Assembly: GCA_002951815.1 (NCBI GenBank)
Contig: CP019454.1
Span: forward strand, 1,798,001-1,862,000
Length of the DNA: 64,000 bases
Direction: 5' to 3'
DNA from: Sulfobacillus thermotolerans
Lineage (GTDB): Bacteria; Bacillota; Sulfobacillia; Sulfobacillales; Sulfobacillaceae
Positions 26,546 to 34,061 of the stretch are shown here, piece by piece. Position 1 is the first letter of the stretch; every line of letters starts with the position of its first letter. The position numbers and the translations under genes were made by a program. The notes below the pieces were generated by a model, which had not been told where the DNA came from, ran no database searches, and worked only from the letters and a program-made list of their open reading frames with translations.

Positions 26546-26573
26546 TTTGCGGACATACATCACGATGTATAAT
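26546..26573 (+). promoter_or_regulatory. promoter with overlapping palindromic operator for the toxin-antitoxin pair
   Basis: A -10 box TATAAT (26568-26573) overlaps an inverted repeat ATACATC / GATGTAT (26555-26561 and 26564-26570, two-base gap). A weak -35 (TTTGCG, 26546-26551) is 16 bases upstream. RHH antitoxins normally bind such palindromes over their own promoter, so autoregulation is a reasonable inference. Confidence 0.55.
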
Positions 26574-26642
26574 GAATACATAGACTGATGGGAGAGCTAT
26601 GAGTCGTTGGGACTATGGCCCACATAGCAAGGAGGAGATGGC

Positions 26643-26912
26643 ATGCAGCGGACCAACATTTATCTGGACGAGGACCAGTTACGACTCCTCAAACATCTGG
26701 CTGCCGAAGAGAATAAGCCGGTGGCCGATTTTGTTCGGCAAGCGGTGGACCAGTTCTTGCGCAGTCGATTAGAAAACGATGTGACGTGGCAAAGCGATAT
26801 GACGGCCCTCATCGAGCGGGTGCGTAGCCGCGTGTCTCCTGCCATCGATCCCGACCAAATTGAGCGCGATATCCGCGAGGCGAGGCACGACGTGAGAACT
26901 CGACGACGATGA
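26643..26912 (+). CDS. ribbon-helix-helix antitoxin
   Basis: An 89-residue protein. The N-terminal part RTNIYLDEDQLRLLKHLAAEENKPVADFVRQAVDQFL is a ribbon-helix-helix (CopG/MetJ-like) DNA-binding unit. The charged C-terminal helix (ALIERVRSRVSP...IERDIREARHDVRTRRR) would bind the toxin. A strong GGAGGAG site precedes the ATG. The stop overlaps the PIN gene start by four bases, the usual antitoxin-toxin arrangement. It should neutralise the PIN nuclease and repress the operon. Confidence 0.85.
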   Translation: MQRTNIYLDEDQLRLLKHLAAEENKPVADFVRQAVDQFLRSRLENDVTWQSDMTALIERVRSRVSPAIDPDQIERDIREARHDVRTRRR

Positions 26913-27334
26913 ACGCGGTCATTGATACCAACGTCTGGGTTTCAGGATTGATTTATCGGAACGGAATGCCGGCGCGAGTGCTGGACGCCTATCGAGATCT
27001 GCGGTTTACCGTTGTCACCAGTGAGCCCCTGTTGGAAGAGCTAGTGGAGGTTCTGCGACGGCCCAAGATCGTGCGGAAATACGGCGTGACGGATGAAGAC
27101 GTTCAGGCCCTACAGGCACTCCTGAGGAGACATGCCGTCGTTGTCCCTATCCATCACACGGTCCGTGTATGTCGGGACCCGGATGACAATGTGGTGATCG
27201 AGACGGCGGAAAGGGGAAAGGCCCAGTTTTTGGTCAGTGGGGATGCGGAGGAGGTGAAGGCCTACCTCCGCGACCAGCGAATTCACGTGCTCAATGCCAA
27301 GGAGTTTTTGGACAAGATTGGCATTCTCGGTTGA
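26909..27334 (+). CDS. PIN-domain toxin (COG1569-like RNase)
   Basis: A 141-residue PIN nuclease. Acidic residues expected for metal binding are seen in VIDTNVWVSGL (first Asp), SEPLLEELVEVLRRP (Glu), VCRDPDDNVVIETA (Asp pair) and the later LVSGDAEEV. The family cleaves RNA, often tRNA or mRNA, when the antitoxin is lost. It is intact and coupled to the antitoxin gene. It lies inside the island next to tRNA-Sec, where such a pair can stabilise the element. Confidence 0.87.
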   Translation: MNAVIDTNVWVSGLIYRNGMPARVLDAYRDLRFTVVTSEPLLEELVEVLRRPKIVRKYGVTDEDVQALQALLRRHAVVVPIHHTVRVCRDPDDNVVIETAERGKAQFLVSGDAEEVKAYLRDQRIHVLNAKEFLDKIGILG

Positions 27335-28193
27335 TAAGACCGTGACTTCTCGGTAGCTCTCGAACTACGGCAGTTGAAATTTTGCAAGTGAGCGTTGCCC
27401 TCCGTGGGGCTGTGGTCGTGTGTAGGCAAATCCGAATTTTATGATTGATCGGCAACAGGACAGGTAGTCCCTAGCGCACTAACGGGCCGGTTAATTGGTT
27501 ATTCGCATTGCTAAGCAACCGAAGCGCCCCGTGCGAGATACTTCATACGTTGACTTCTTCCCACCTGTTCCCTTGTTAGCGTGCGGAATTCCATCCTTGG
27601 ACGTGTTTTCCGCCCTTCCAAATCTCAGCACGTCACCTGCAAACCTAGCTTTCGAGAAGGAACATTGGTACTTTCGGGCTCACCCAAGTCGGTGCAACGG
27701 GCAAGTTGTAGAGGTGTTTTGGCTTCCGCCCCAGTATTGGACAGGTTGCCAATTGCACGATGGTTACTATCGGATCAAGGTGCCGGCGGCAATAGGTCCG
27801 AAGGGCATCCCGGTAGTATGGCGCGAGCTTTGGGCGCTACCAAGCATGGCTGCTGGACTGGTAGGTGTGGTTGTTAGCCATAGCCCGACCCCAGCAGAGT
27901 CTCGCAGTCCTAAAATTATAATCGGTGGAGACATGAAAATAACCTCAAGCAGTTGGAACCCAGGAGAATGATGGCAGCGACGGGAAAGGGATCAAAACGG
28001 GACACCGACGATGTAACGGACGGTCCTACGGGGTCAGAACAATTTCGGAGACTTGATGACTTCTCCCACCGCGACTGAATGTTTGGCATCATCGTCAACG
28101 TGAAGTTCATGATGTCTGCAAGGGCGAAGTGTGTCAAAATGGCGCGACACAGTGGCAAAATTCAGACATTACAATTGGTGGGAGGTCTAATGT
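27335..28193. other. island interior with one doubtful open frame
   Basis: Between the toxin gene and the AAA remnant only one long frame (27495-27971) stands out, and it is listed separately. The rest shows no motif, tRNA or repeat I can name. The sequence looks like decayed mobile DNA. Confidence 0.4.
27495..27971 (+). CDS. doubtful open frame of unknown function
   Basis: A 158-codon frame from a TTG with no clear ribosome site. The middle (WYFRAHPSRCNGQVVEVFWLPP) reads somewhat like protein, but the ends are proline- and serine-rich and the codon use is mixed. No family is recognised. It may be a fragment of a decayed gene or a chance frame. Confidence 0.25.
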   Translation: MVIRIAKQPKRPVRDTSYVDFFPPVPLLACGIPSLDVFSALPNLSTSPANLAFEKEHWYFRAHPSRCNGQVVEVFWLPPQYWTGCQLHDGYYRIKVPAAIGPKGIPVVWRELWALPSMAAGLVGVVVSHSPTPAESRSPKIIIGGDMKITSSSWNPGE

Positions 28194-28838
28194 ATGCGAC
28201 TCATTCAAGCAAGAATTCAATATTTCAAAAACTACGTCGAACCCCAAACGGTCTCAGTCGAATCGGACATCACGTGCCTAGTGGGGAAAAATGAATCGGG
28301 TAAAACGACTCTGCTTCAAGCCATTCACCGTGTAAACCCAGCTAACAAGGCTGAGTCATTCAATTTAATCCAAGAGTATCCTCGTTGGCGTCTTGCCAGA
28401 GATCGACGGCAGAACCCCAACTTGGAAAGCGAGGTCGAACCAATCACCTTAACATACGTGCTTGACGATCCAGACCGCCGGGTTTTGTCCGAGAACTTGG
28501 AGGGCGAACCGCCAGCCGGAACGCACTTGGTCGTTAGCAGGAACTATGCCAACGAGATGCGAGTTCGTCTAGCAATTACCTACGCGGACTTGATTGCTGC
28601 TGGAGTGGCTCAATATAATCTGACACACACTGGATGTGGGTTGAATGGACCTTCACCATGCATGGTCCTGTCCGGCACATGGTATGGTAAGCGCAAGACG
28701 CGTTCCTCGCCGCCGAACCGACAATCGTATCCTCGAAACCCCTGGAGAGCGATGTCTCGGACACACGTTCCGGCGCGACGGCAGGCGAGACCCCTGCCCG
28801 TCGGTTTCCCCTTTTGTGAGACCCTTCGAGGAGGTTAG
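28194..28838 (+). pseudogene. truncated AAA-family ATPase (N-terminal part only)
   Basis: The frame has a good GGGAGG site and begins MRLIQARIQYFKNYVEP, then reaches a Walker A in CLVGKNESGKTTLLQAIHRV. This is the start of an ABC/SMC-like or OLD-type ATPase, as used in defence and plasmid systems. Similarity appears to stop near residue 150. After about 28620 the translation is arginine- and proline-rich and unrelated, and no Walker B, signature motif or nuclease domain follows. The protein would normally be 500-700 residues, so this is a remnant. Confidence 0.7.
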
Positions 28839-29364
28839 AGAAGCAGACCACCCCACGCGGATGGCGTACGAACTATTCTCAGCCTTCCCTAATCGCGGCG
28901 TTTAGTAGCTCGAAGAGACTCGCAAACCGGGGTAATCACTTATGATGGTTACCCGATGGACGATTCGGATAAAAGGCGTTGTTACTGAATCCCGGCGGAT
29001 AACGCGCTATCAATGGGCTGTGAATGTGCCGTGGCGGTTCATGAAATGTCCAAAGCAGTTTTCAATTCTCTTCGTCACCACGAGCCGTCACCATGAGTGG
29101 GGCGGAACCCAGATGTGCCATAGATGGGAGACTACTCGGAAGACGTTTTGAAATGATCCTAACATCAAACGCCCCTTCTAAAGAATCGACGTCCGATACA
29201 TGGTATTGCCGGAGCCATGGTTACCCCCGTCACCACGGCGTCACCAATAGCGGATGGAAACGCGGATTTCATGGAGACGCGATAGACAGCCTCGATCACC
29301 TAAACCCTTGTTAATCAAGCACTCTAGCCTATTCCGTAGACGGTATTGACCGGTGTTACTGTGT
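28839..29364. other. non-coding right part of the island
   Basis: No gene is supported. It contains a second copy of GTCACCACGAGCCGTCACCA (29074-29093), which also occurs in the left direct repeat (26377-26396), and a degenerate third copy near 29228. Confidence 0.45.
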
Positions 29365-29428
29365 CTTCAAATCCAGTGAGTCGGCGTTAGACGTCGATGG
29401 TGGGTTCGATTCCCACATGCTTCCGCCA
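29365..29428 (+). pseudogene. 3' fragment of tRNA-Sec
   Basis: Starts at CTTCAAATCC of the anticodon loop and runs through the variable arm and T arm to CCA. The acceptor 5' strand, D arm and 5' half of the anticodon stem are missing, so it cannot be a functional tRNA. It differs from the intact copy by one inserted base before the variable arm and one C-to-T change in the acceptor. Confidence 0.88.
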
Positions 29429-29616
29429 AAGTCAATTTCCGCAAGGCTTCCGAGGACCGGAGGCCATTTTTATTTACCTCAAAATGTGCAAACACCGCAA
29501 GTTTTATCCGGCCCGAGCGTGGAGCTGAAAGACCGTAGGAAATTCCAGTGACAGTAGAGACGCTCGCGATGGTAATGGCCAGCACCAGATTTGCTTCTGA
29601 GAACTCTGAAGTGTGA
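29365..29616. repeat. right copy of the direct repeat (putative attR)
   Basis: Matches 26227-26500 in the same order: tRNA 3' half, terminator hairpin, then the GAAAGACCG...GTGACAGTAGAGACGCTCGC stretch. It lacks the roughly 25-base insertion of the left copy. Together the copies bracket about 3.1 kb. Confidence 0.85.
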
Positions 29617-29642
29617 CTCGGCGATTTAGCTATTTAAAGAGC

Positions 29643-30305
29643 CTACGAATTACGGGGAAGGCGATGGCCCCAGGCCTTAATCAGTCCCCCCAATGCTCGC
29701 AGCTCCCCACTGATTTGGAATAGCATAAGATACTGGGCAGGATGCGTCACTCCAAACAAAGAGCCCCATATGGTAGGATGCTGTGCAAGGGTTTTGCCAT
29801 ATTGCACCGCTAATAACAGGTCTTGAGCAAGTTTCGTTTCGTCCCTTGCGGCGGCGCGCAGCGATTCTGGAAGCGCACCGACTTGGATAGTACGGTCAGC
29901 CTCCCCCGCTCTGTGAAAATCATCTAGCGCGGAGGGGAGGGTACGCGTGAGGGTCGATCAATGGTGAAGAAAGCTTGCGACCAGGGATGAAGAATCCAAG
30001 GTGCGATTCGCGGGAGAAAGGGGAAAGCCTTCAATACCCGCTGCTGTCCAATACACACCGTTAACTGTGGCGGCAGCGTTGTGGAATTTCTCTCCTACCC
30101 CAGGAATCCATCCTACGTATATCAGGCGGCCGAGGGCCTCGTGCGCTTCGGTGAGGGCGGGTGGTTTCCGGTTATTATCGCGGTATTGAGTTGCTTCCTT
30201 CTCTGCCCATTGCTTCGCGTCACGTTTGATGTCTGCCCATCTTGTCATAGCGCACGACGCGGTCTTTCCAACGGCCAGAAGGGATTTTTCGCGGTTCCAC
30301 TGCAT
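29643..30305 (-). pseudogene. 220-codon frame of unknown function interrupted by one in-frame UGA
   Basis: On the minus strand a 115-codon frame from the ATG at 30305 ends at TGA (29960-29958). The same frame then stays open for exactly 104 more codons to a TAG at 29645-29643. Both halves read like protein: EAHEALGRLIYVGWIPGVG in the first, DETKLAQDLLLAVQYGKTLA and YLMLFQISGELRALGGLIKA in the second. I do not recognise the family. The simplest reading is a CGA-to-TGA nonsense mutation in a decaying gene. Because a tRNA-Sec gene is nearby, selenocysteine insertion was considered. A hairpin (CCUCCGCGCU with AGCGGGGGAGG) begins 22 bases after the UGA, but the context (FLHH-UGA-STLT) is not a redox motif. 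Confidence 0.5.
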
Positions 30306-30328
30306 ACGGGCCTTTCGGCCTCACTTAG

Positions 30329-30439
30329 GGACAAACGGGGGCAAATGCGCATCACGGCACTCTGCGTAAGATCGTCATTACGGTCTATCAGCCGGATCCG
30401 ATGCGATGGGAGGAAGGTTTTTCAAGGAGGCAACCATGA
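30329..30439 (+). pseudogene. C-terminal remnant of a DUF4258-like toxin
   Basis: A short frame encodes HHGTLRKIVITVYQPDPMRW followed by EEGF, closely like the C-terminal end of small DUF4258 toxins as I recall them. The N-terminal two thirds is missing, with an in-frame stop just upstream. It is directly followed, with overlap, by a YgiT-like zinc-finger start, the normal partner order. Confidence 0.5.
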
Positions 30440-30573
30440 CCTGTGTGATTTGCAAGACCGGAACACTGGAATCTGGCAAGGCTACGGTCGCCGAAGTCTA
30501 CCTTGCCGCTGATCAGGCTGATAAAGCGGGCGTGGAAGTCGACGCGTGCGAATTTCATCATGTCTCAGCGTAG
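30436..30573 (+). CDS. truncated YgiT/MqsA-type zinc-finger antitoxin
   Basis: A 45-residue frame with a strong AAGGAGG site. MTCVICKTGTLESGKATV is the first half of a YgiT-type zinc finger (first C-x-x-C). The second half, expected to bring another C-x-x-C, reads VEVDACEFHHVSA with a single Cys and ends early, so the gene is probably frameshifted. It forms a remnant toxin-antitoxin pair with the preceding DUF4258-like piece. It may still be translated but is unlikely to fold normally. Confidence 0.5.
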   Translation: MTCVICKTGTLESGKATVAEVYLAADQADKAGVEVDACEFHHVSA

Positions 30574-30802
30574 CTGCTCATATCAAGTTCTAGTGCGTTT
30601 TTGGGGGCCGATGGGCCGCAAACATGGATTAGCGAAGCCGTTTTTTCTCAAGTCCTACGCGAACGGATTCTGATTTGTTAGGCGTTTTTTGATCAAGGAC
30701 GGCCGTGGCAATAACTGAACGTGGATGTTGTTGAACTGGCCCCGAAACTCCGGTGGTCACTGTGGTACGGTATACTTAAGAGACAATGGGAGGTGTACGG
30801 TC
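30574..30802. other. short spacer before the MNT/HEPN remnant
   Basis: No gene seen. Near its end is a TATACT-like -10 and a GGGAGG ribosome site in front of the broken nucleotidyltransferase frame. Confidence 0.4.
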
Positions 30803-31457
30803 ATGGATCGTGCAGCGATTCTCCAGGACTACATTCCATAAGATGGTGGTGGCTGGGCATCCGAAGCCATTGTGCTTGTTGGGTCGGAAGTAAGCCATGT
30901 GGCAAACGACGAAAGCGACTTCGATTTCTTGATCATCGAACAAAGTTCAAGCATCCTTTGCCAACGGAGCAAATATCAAATGGCCCTGCGACCCCGTGCG
31001 AACCCCGAAAGAAGTGTGGAAATCCTGCAAAAGGGGCGATGGGGGTATGCTAGTCGCGTACCTTCGGGACTACTTGTTTTAGCGGCAGCAGATGTGACCA
31101 CGGTTCACCATCTCGTGGTGCCCGGGTTGTACCATAGCACCTGCTATCATGCTCAACAAGCTGCCGAAAAGGCGTTGAAAGAGTCTTGTTACACGAAATG
31201 GCGGTCTTTCCCATCGCTTAAGTCGATTGGTCGATGCTATCGGCCGCTCAAGCCGCCTGTCCGGAATTCTCAATGGAATAGGCAAAATTTAATGGGTATG
31301 CAGTGGATATGCGTTGCGATTCCCAAGTTCTATCGATATCGCTGGGAATGAGGCTGAAACGGACATCGCCGCAGCCCAAGACAGTCTGGATCATGCGCGA
31401 CGGTTTCTTGGCGAATCCAGCCCGCCTCCGGTTACCAGCCCTAACCTATTGGCATGA
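30803..31457 (+). pseudogene. decayed MNT nucleotidyltransferase / HEPN toxin-antitoxin module
   Basis: The frame starts MDRAAILQDYIP at an ATG with GGGAGG upstream and meets TAA at 30839-30841. It then continues in frame with AIVLVGSEVSHVANDESDFDFLIIE, a minimal nucleotidyltransferase motif (G-S ... D-x-D). Further on LYHSTCYHAQQAAEKALKE is the start of a HEPN domain. After at least one frameshift the frame SIDIAGNEAETDIAAAQDSLDHARRFL gives the HEPN C-terminal helix, ending at TGA 31455-31457. In working modules the HEPN RNase is silenced by the MNT partner. With one nonsense codon and frameshifts this one is dead. Confidence 0.75.
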
Positions 31458-31577
31458 GTCAGGTATCGTTGTCAGCGCGTTACGCCTCAAGCCCTACGGC
31501 ATAGCGGCCAGCATAGGTTTTGTTAACCACGTTTGTCATCAATACCTAGCGTACAAATGGATTCATGAGGGGGCCAG

Positions 31578-32054
31578 ATGATGGCATTTTCGTTCCGCAC
31601 TATCGATGTGACAAGGGACCTCAGTACATGCATCGACTTTCGGAAGGATTCGTTTCGGGTGAGTTTTGGCTCCGAAAAGGGCTTTAATCTCGGTGAATAC
31701 GTTAAACTTCTGACGGAACGGACCGTTCAATTTCCGTGGGGATATGTGATGGTGGAAGAAAACGGAGATACAGTTGGGCAAATGGAGATTTTCACGAGAG
31801 ACCATGAGGAGAGGTTGATAGGGTTTGTCAGTCTATATTACCTCGTTCCGTCGATTCGCGGACAAGGAAAGGGAGCACAGTTGTCTGATTATGCGGAACA
31901 TTGCTTCCGTAACCAGGGGGTCACTGAATATCATTTACGAGTATCCCCGGCCAATCTTCGTGCTGTTCGATTCTATCAAAAGTGCGGTCTAATCAAGCTC
32001 CAAGAAGAAGGTTCTGATCATACGGTATGGAGAATGGGTAAGAAGTTGATTTAA
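31578..32054 (+). CDS. GNAT-family N-acetyltransferase
   Basis: 158 residues, full GNAT length. FVSLYYLVPSIRGQGKGAQLSDYAEHCF is the beta-strand plus acetyl-CoA loop (R-G-Q-G-K-G), and LRVSPANLRAVRFYQKCGLIKL is the C-terminal motif. The N-terminal part with DSFRVSFGSEKGFNLGEY is not diagnostic, so the substrate is unknown. It has a GGGGG ribosome site and appears intact amid decayed neighbours. It may be a cargo gene of the accessory region or a resident gene at its edge. Confidence 0.82.
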   Translation: MMAFSFRTIDVTRDLSTCIDFRKDSFRVSFGSEKGFNLGEYVKLLTERTVQFPWGYVMVEENGDTVGQMEIFTRDHEERLIGFVSLYYLVPSIRGQGKGAQLSDYAEHCFRNQGVTEYHLRVSPANLRAVRFYQKCGLIKLQEEGSDHTVWRMGKKLI

Positions 32055-32367
32055 TGAGTAATGGACGTGAAAAAGGTCGTGGATGGCGATCGTATCAGGA
32101 TGATTGTTCGGTCCGTGTATTGGCTCGAGATGGGCGGAGGCATGTCGAGTTTGATAGGATTGGTTCATGGGGGAACAGAACTCAAGAGCATCAAGAACTT
32201 GGAATCGACTTTCTGCGTGATCTTTCTATCCAGGTGTGTGAGCCATCTCGAAATCCTTGGGGTCACCGCTTTAAGGACGATGCCACCTGCCGCACGGGCA
32301 CGCGAAAAGTAGGCTATACTAACATAAAATGTTCGGATTGATTGATGTGGTGAGGAGATGACGTCGC
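32055..32367. other. gap with one unconvincing small frame
   Basis: A frame of 83 codons (32061-32312, plus strand) starts soon after the acetyltransferase stop, but its sequence shows no motif and I do not support it as a gene. A TATACT-like box lies near 32317. Confidence 0.35.
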
Positions 32368-32649
32368 TTGACAAAGCGGTGGGCGCTCGTTACGGCTAGC
32401 GGCATTGGGGCGATTAGTGCGGCGGCACTTTATATAATTACTCTGCGGTATGAGTCGTGGGCCATGACGTGGCATCAAGGGTCTGTCTTTCTCGGATTTG
32501 GGCCCTTTCAGATCTTTTATGCGCAAGTCTTCCCGAGGTTTCATGGACTATCGGATGTGACAATGGGTATAGGGTGGGGTGTGGTCTTTGACCCGCTGTT
32601 AATCAGCTACGGTGTATATCGCTTGCTAAGTCGCTACCGGAGCGACTAA
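32368..32649 (+). CDS. small membrane protein of unknown function
   Basis: A 93-residue protein from a TTG with GAGGAG upstream. Two hydrophobic segments are seen: residues about 6-26 (ALVTASGIGAISAAALYIITL) and about 64-85 (VTMGIGWGVVFDPLLISYGVY). The short loop between them holds HQGSVFLGFGPFQIFYAQV. It resembles small uncharacterised membrane proteins of Gram-positives. It lies just before the sigma factor gene, but the 107-base gap does not prove a shared transcript. Confidence 0.55.
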   Translation: MTKRWALVTASGIGAISAAALYIITLRYESWAMTWHQGSVFLGFGPFQIFYAQVFPRFHGLSDVTMGIGWGVVFDPLLISYGVYRLLSRYRSD

Positions 32650-32756
32650 GAGTAGGTCTCCCACAGATTCGGAAGCAAAAGTTTCTTCATGAAATTCGTA
32701 GGCGAGAGATCGTTTTACGCCGGGTTTTCGGATTCATGGTTAGAGAGGCGGATGTC

Positions 32757-33317
32757 ATGGCAAGTCACGAAGGCGAGTTGCTGAGCCAAATTGCCCAGGG
32801 AAATCAGCAAGCCATGATGGAATTTTATGATCAATATTTTGGCATTGTGGCAGGGTATTGTCGCAAGATGATTGCTGATCGGAACATTGCAGACGAGGTT
32901 ATTCAAGACACCTTTATGCAGGTGTGGCGAACGGCGGCTGTCTATGATGCCGGAAGGGCGCCGGTGACCGGGTGGCTGTTAACGTTGGCGCGGAGTCGAG
33001 CGATAGATCGGCTTCGCAAGGTGGCACGCGAACCGACCCAAGCAGGTCTCGACGAAGCGGTCGGTATGGAGGGCGGCCCGAGCGACCAGGTCGAGACGGC
33101 CGTGGTCAAGCGAGAAGCGGAGACCACGCTTCATCAAGCGATGGAAACCTTGCCGGCTGCCCAGAAAAATATGATTGAAGCGGTGTATATTCGGGGACAA
33201 ACTGCGGAAGAAGCGGCCAGGCGCCAAAACATCCCGGTAGGGACGGCGAAAACGCGATTGAGATTAGGCTTGGAAAAATTGCGAAGGGCCTTGGAGGTGT
33301 ATACGAGTGGACCATGA
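32757..33317 (+). CDS. ECF-subfamily RNA polymerase sigma factor (SigK/RpoE-like)
   Basis: About 187 residues, the size of group 4 sigma factors. Region 2 is seen as AMMEFYDQYFGIVAGYCRKM and NIADEVIQDTFMQVWRTA. Region 4 is seen as LPAAQKNMIEAVYIRGQTAEEAARRQNIPVGTAKTRLRLGLEKLRR, the DNA-binding helix-turn-helix. The start at 32757 has GAGAGG eight bases upstream. The stop overlaps the anti-sigma gene by 11 bases, so the two are co-translated. It should direct a regulon of envelope or stress genes under control of its partner. Confidence 0.92.
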   Translation: MASHEGELLSQIAQGNQQAMMEFYDQYFGIVAGYCRKMIADRNIADEVIQDTFMQVWRTAAVYDAGRAPVTGWLLTLARSRAIDRLRKVAREPTQAGLDEAVGMEGGPSDQVETAVVKREAETTLHQAMETLPAAQKNMIEAVYIRGQTAEEAARRQNIPVGTAKTRLRLGLEKLRRALEVYTSGP

Positions 33318-34002
33318 CAGACTAGAGCTCAACTTACCGCTTTTGGCAGCAGGCTCGTTGCCTTCAGATGAAGCGGCAGAACTCGAAGTCCATCTCCAGA
33401 CTTGTGTCAGTTGCCAAAAAGCCTATCATGACTACCAGGCCTTGTTGCAGCAGTTGGACCCGCATGAGGACGATGTGACGGAAGACTGGGACCAACACGA
33501 CCGTTTACGCCAAGAATTTCTTGAAAAGCTGAACGCCGAACATATTACACCCCAGACGGCTACCAATTGTCGCCACACAGGATTCCTCCCATCGGCAGTA
33601 GGGTGGGCAGCCGTTGTGGTGATCGGGTTAGGAGGCTGGGCTAGTGCATATCACTTGCATCATGTGGCCGCTCAGCAAGAACAGGTCATTAGACTCATGG
33701 CCAGTGGTCAACGACTGGATTTGACATCACCGCATGGGCCTTACCGTGCCGCCTTGTATCTGTCCAAGAACCGCGCCGTTGTTTTGGCAAATCATCTGCC
33801 CGTTCCGGGCCACGGGCAAACCTATGAAGGTTGGTGGATTCAAGGCGGACATCCCGTTGCGGCGGGAACTTTTGGTTCCACACCTTCGGCGTTGAAAGTG
33901 CCCGTACCGCACCCAGAAGCATTCGCCATTACGGTAGAGCCTGTTGGTGGCACGAAAACCCCAACTACCCCGATTTTGGTCATGGCTACCTTGCCGGGTT
34001 AG
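33307..34002 (+). CDS. zinc-binding anti-sigma factor, RskA-like
   Basis: 231 residues. The N-terminal anti-sigma zinc motif is H-x3-C-x2-C in LEVHLQTCVSCQKAYHDY. A single membrane helix follows at about residues 97-117 (VGWAAVVVIGLGGWASAYHL), then an external domain with YEGWWIQGGHPVAAGTF and a beta-rich RskA-type C-terminus. It would hold the upstream sigma factor at the membrane and release it upon an external signal. The GTG start overlaps the sigma gene. A terminator follows. Confidence 0.88.
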   Translation: MDHDRLELNLPLLAAGSLPSDEAAELEVHLQTCVSCQKAYHDYQALLQQLDPHEDDVTEDWDQHDRLRQEFLEKLNAEHITPQTATNCRHTGFLPSAVGWAAVVVIGLGGWASAYHLHHVAAQQEQVIRLMASGQRLDLTSPHGPYRAALYLSKNRAVVLANHLPVPGHGQTYEGWWIQGGHPVAAGTFGSTPSALKVPVPHPEAFAITVEPVGGTKTPTTPILVMATLPG

Positions 34003-34018
34003 AAGAACCTCTAGCACG

Positions 34019-34050
34019 TTAAGGCCCCCGTGTTTGAAGTGGGGGTCTTT
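34019..34050. terminator. shared terminator between anti-sigma gene and membrane-protein gene
   Basis: CCCCC and GGGGG (34025-34029 and 34041-34045) form a stem flanked by TTAAGG and TCTTT, between convergent genes. The A/T-rich flanks suit both directions. Confidence 0.65.
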
Positions 34051-34061
34051 GAATCTTGGTC

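Noticed and set aside
29367-29585. Minus-strand frame of 72 codons over the right direct repeat
   Set aside because: It is the antisense of the tRNA-Sec fragment and terminator, and a similar frame is not preserved in the other copy.
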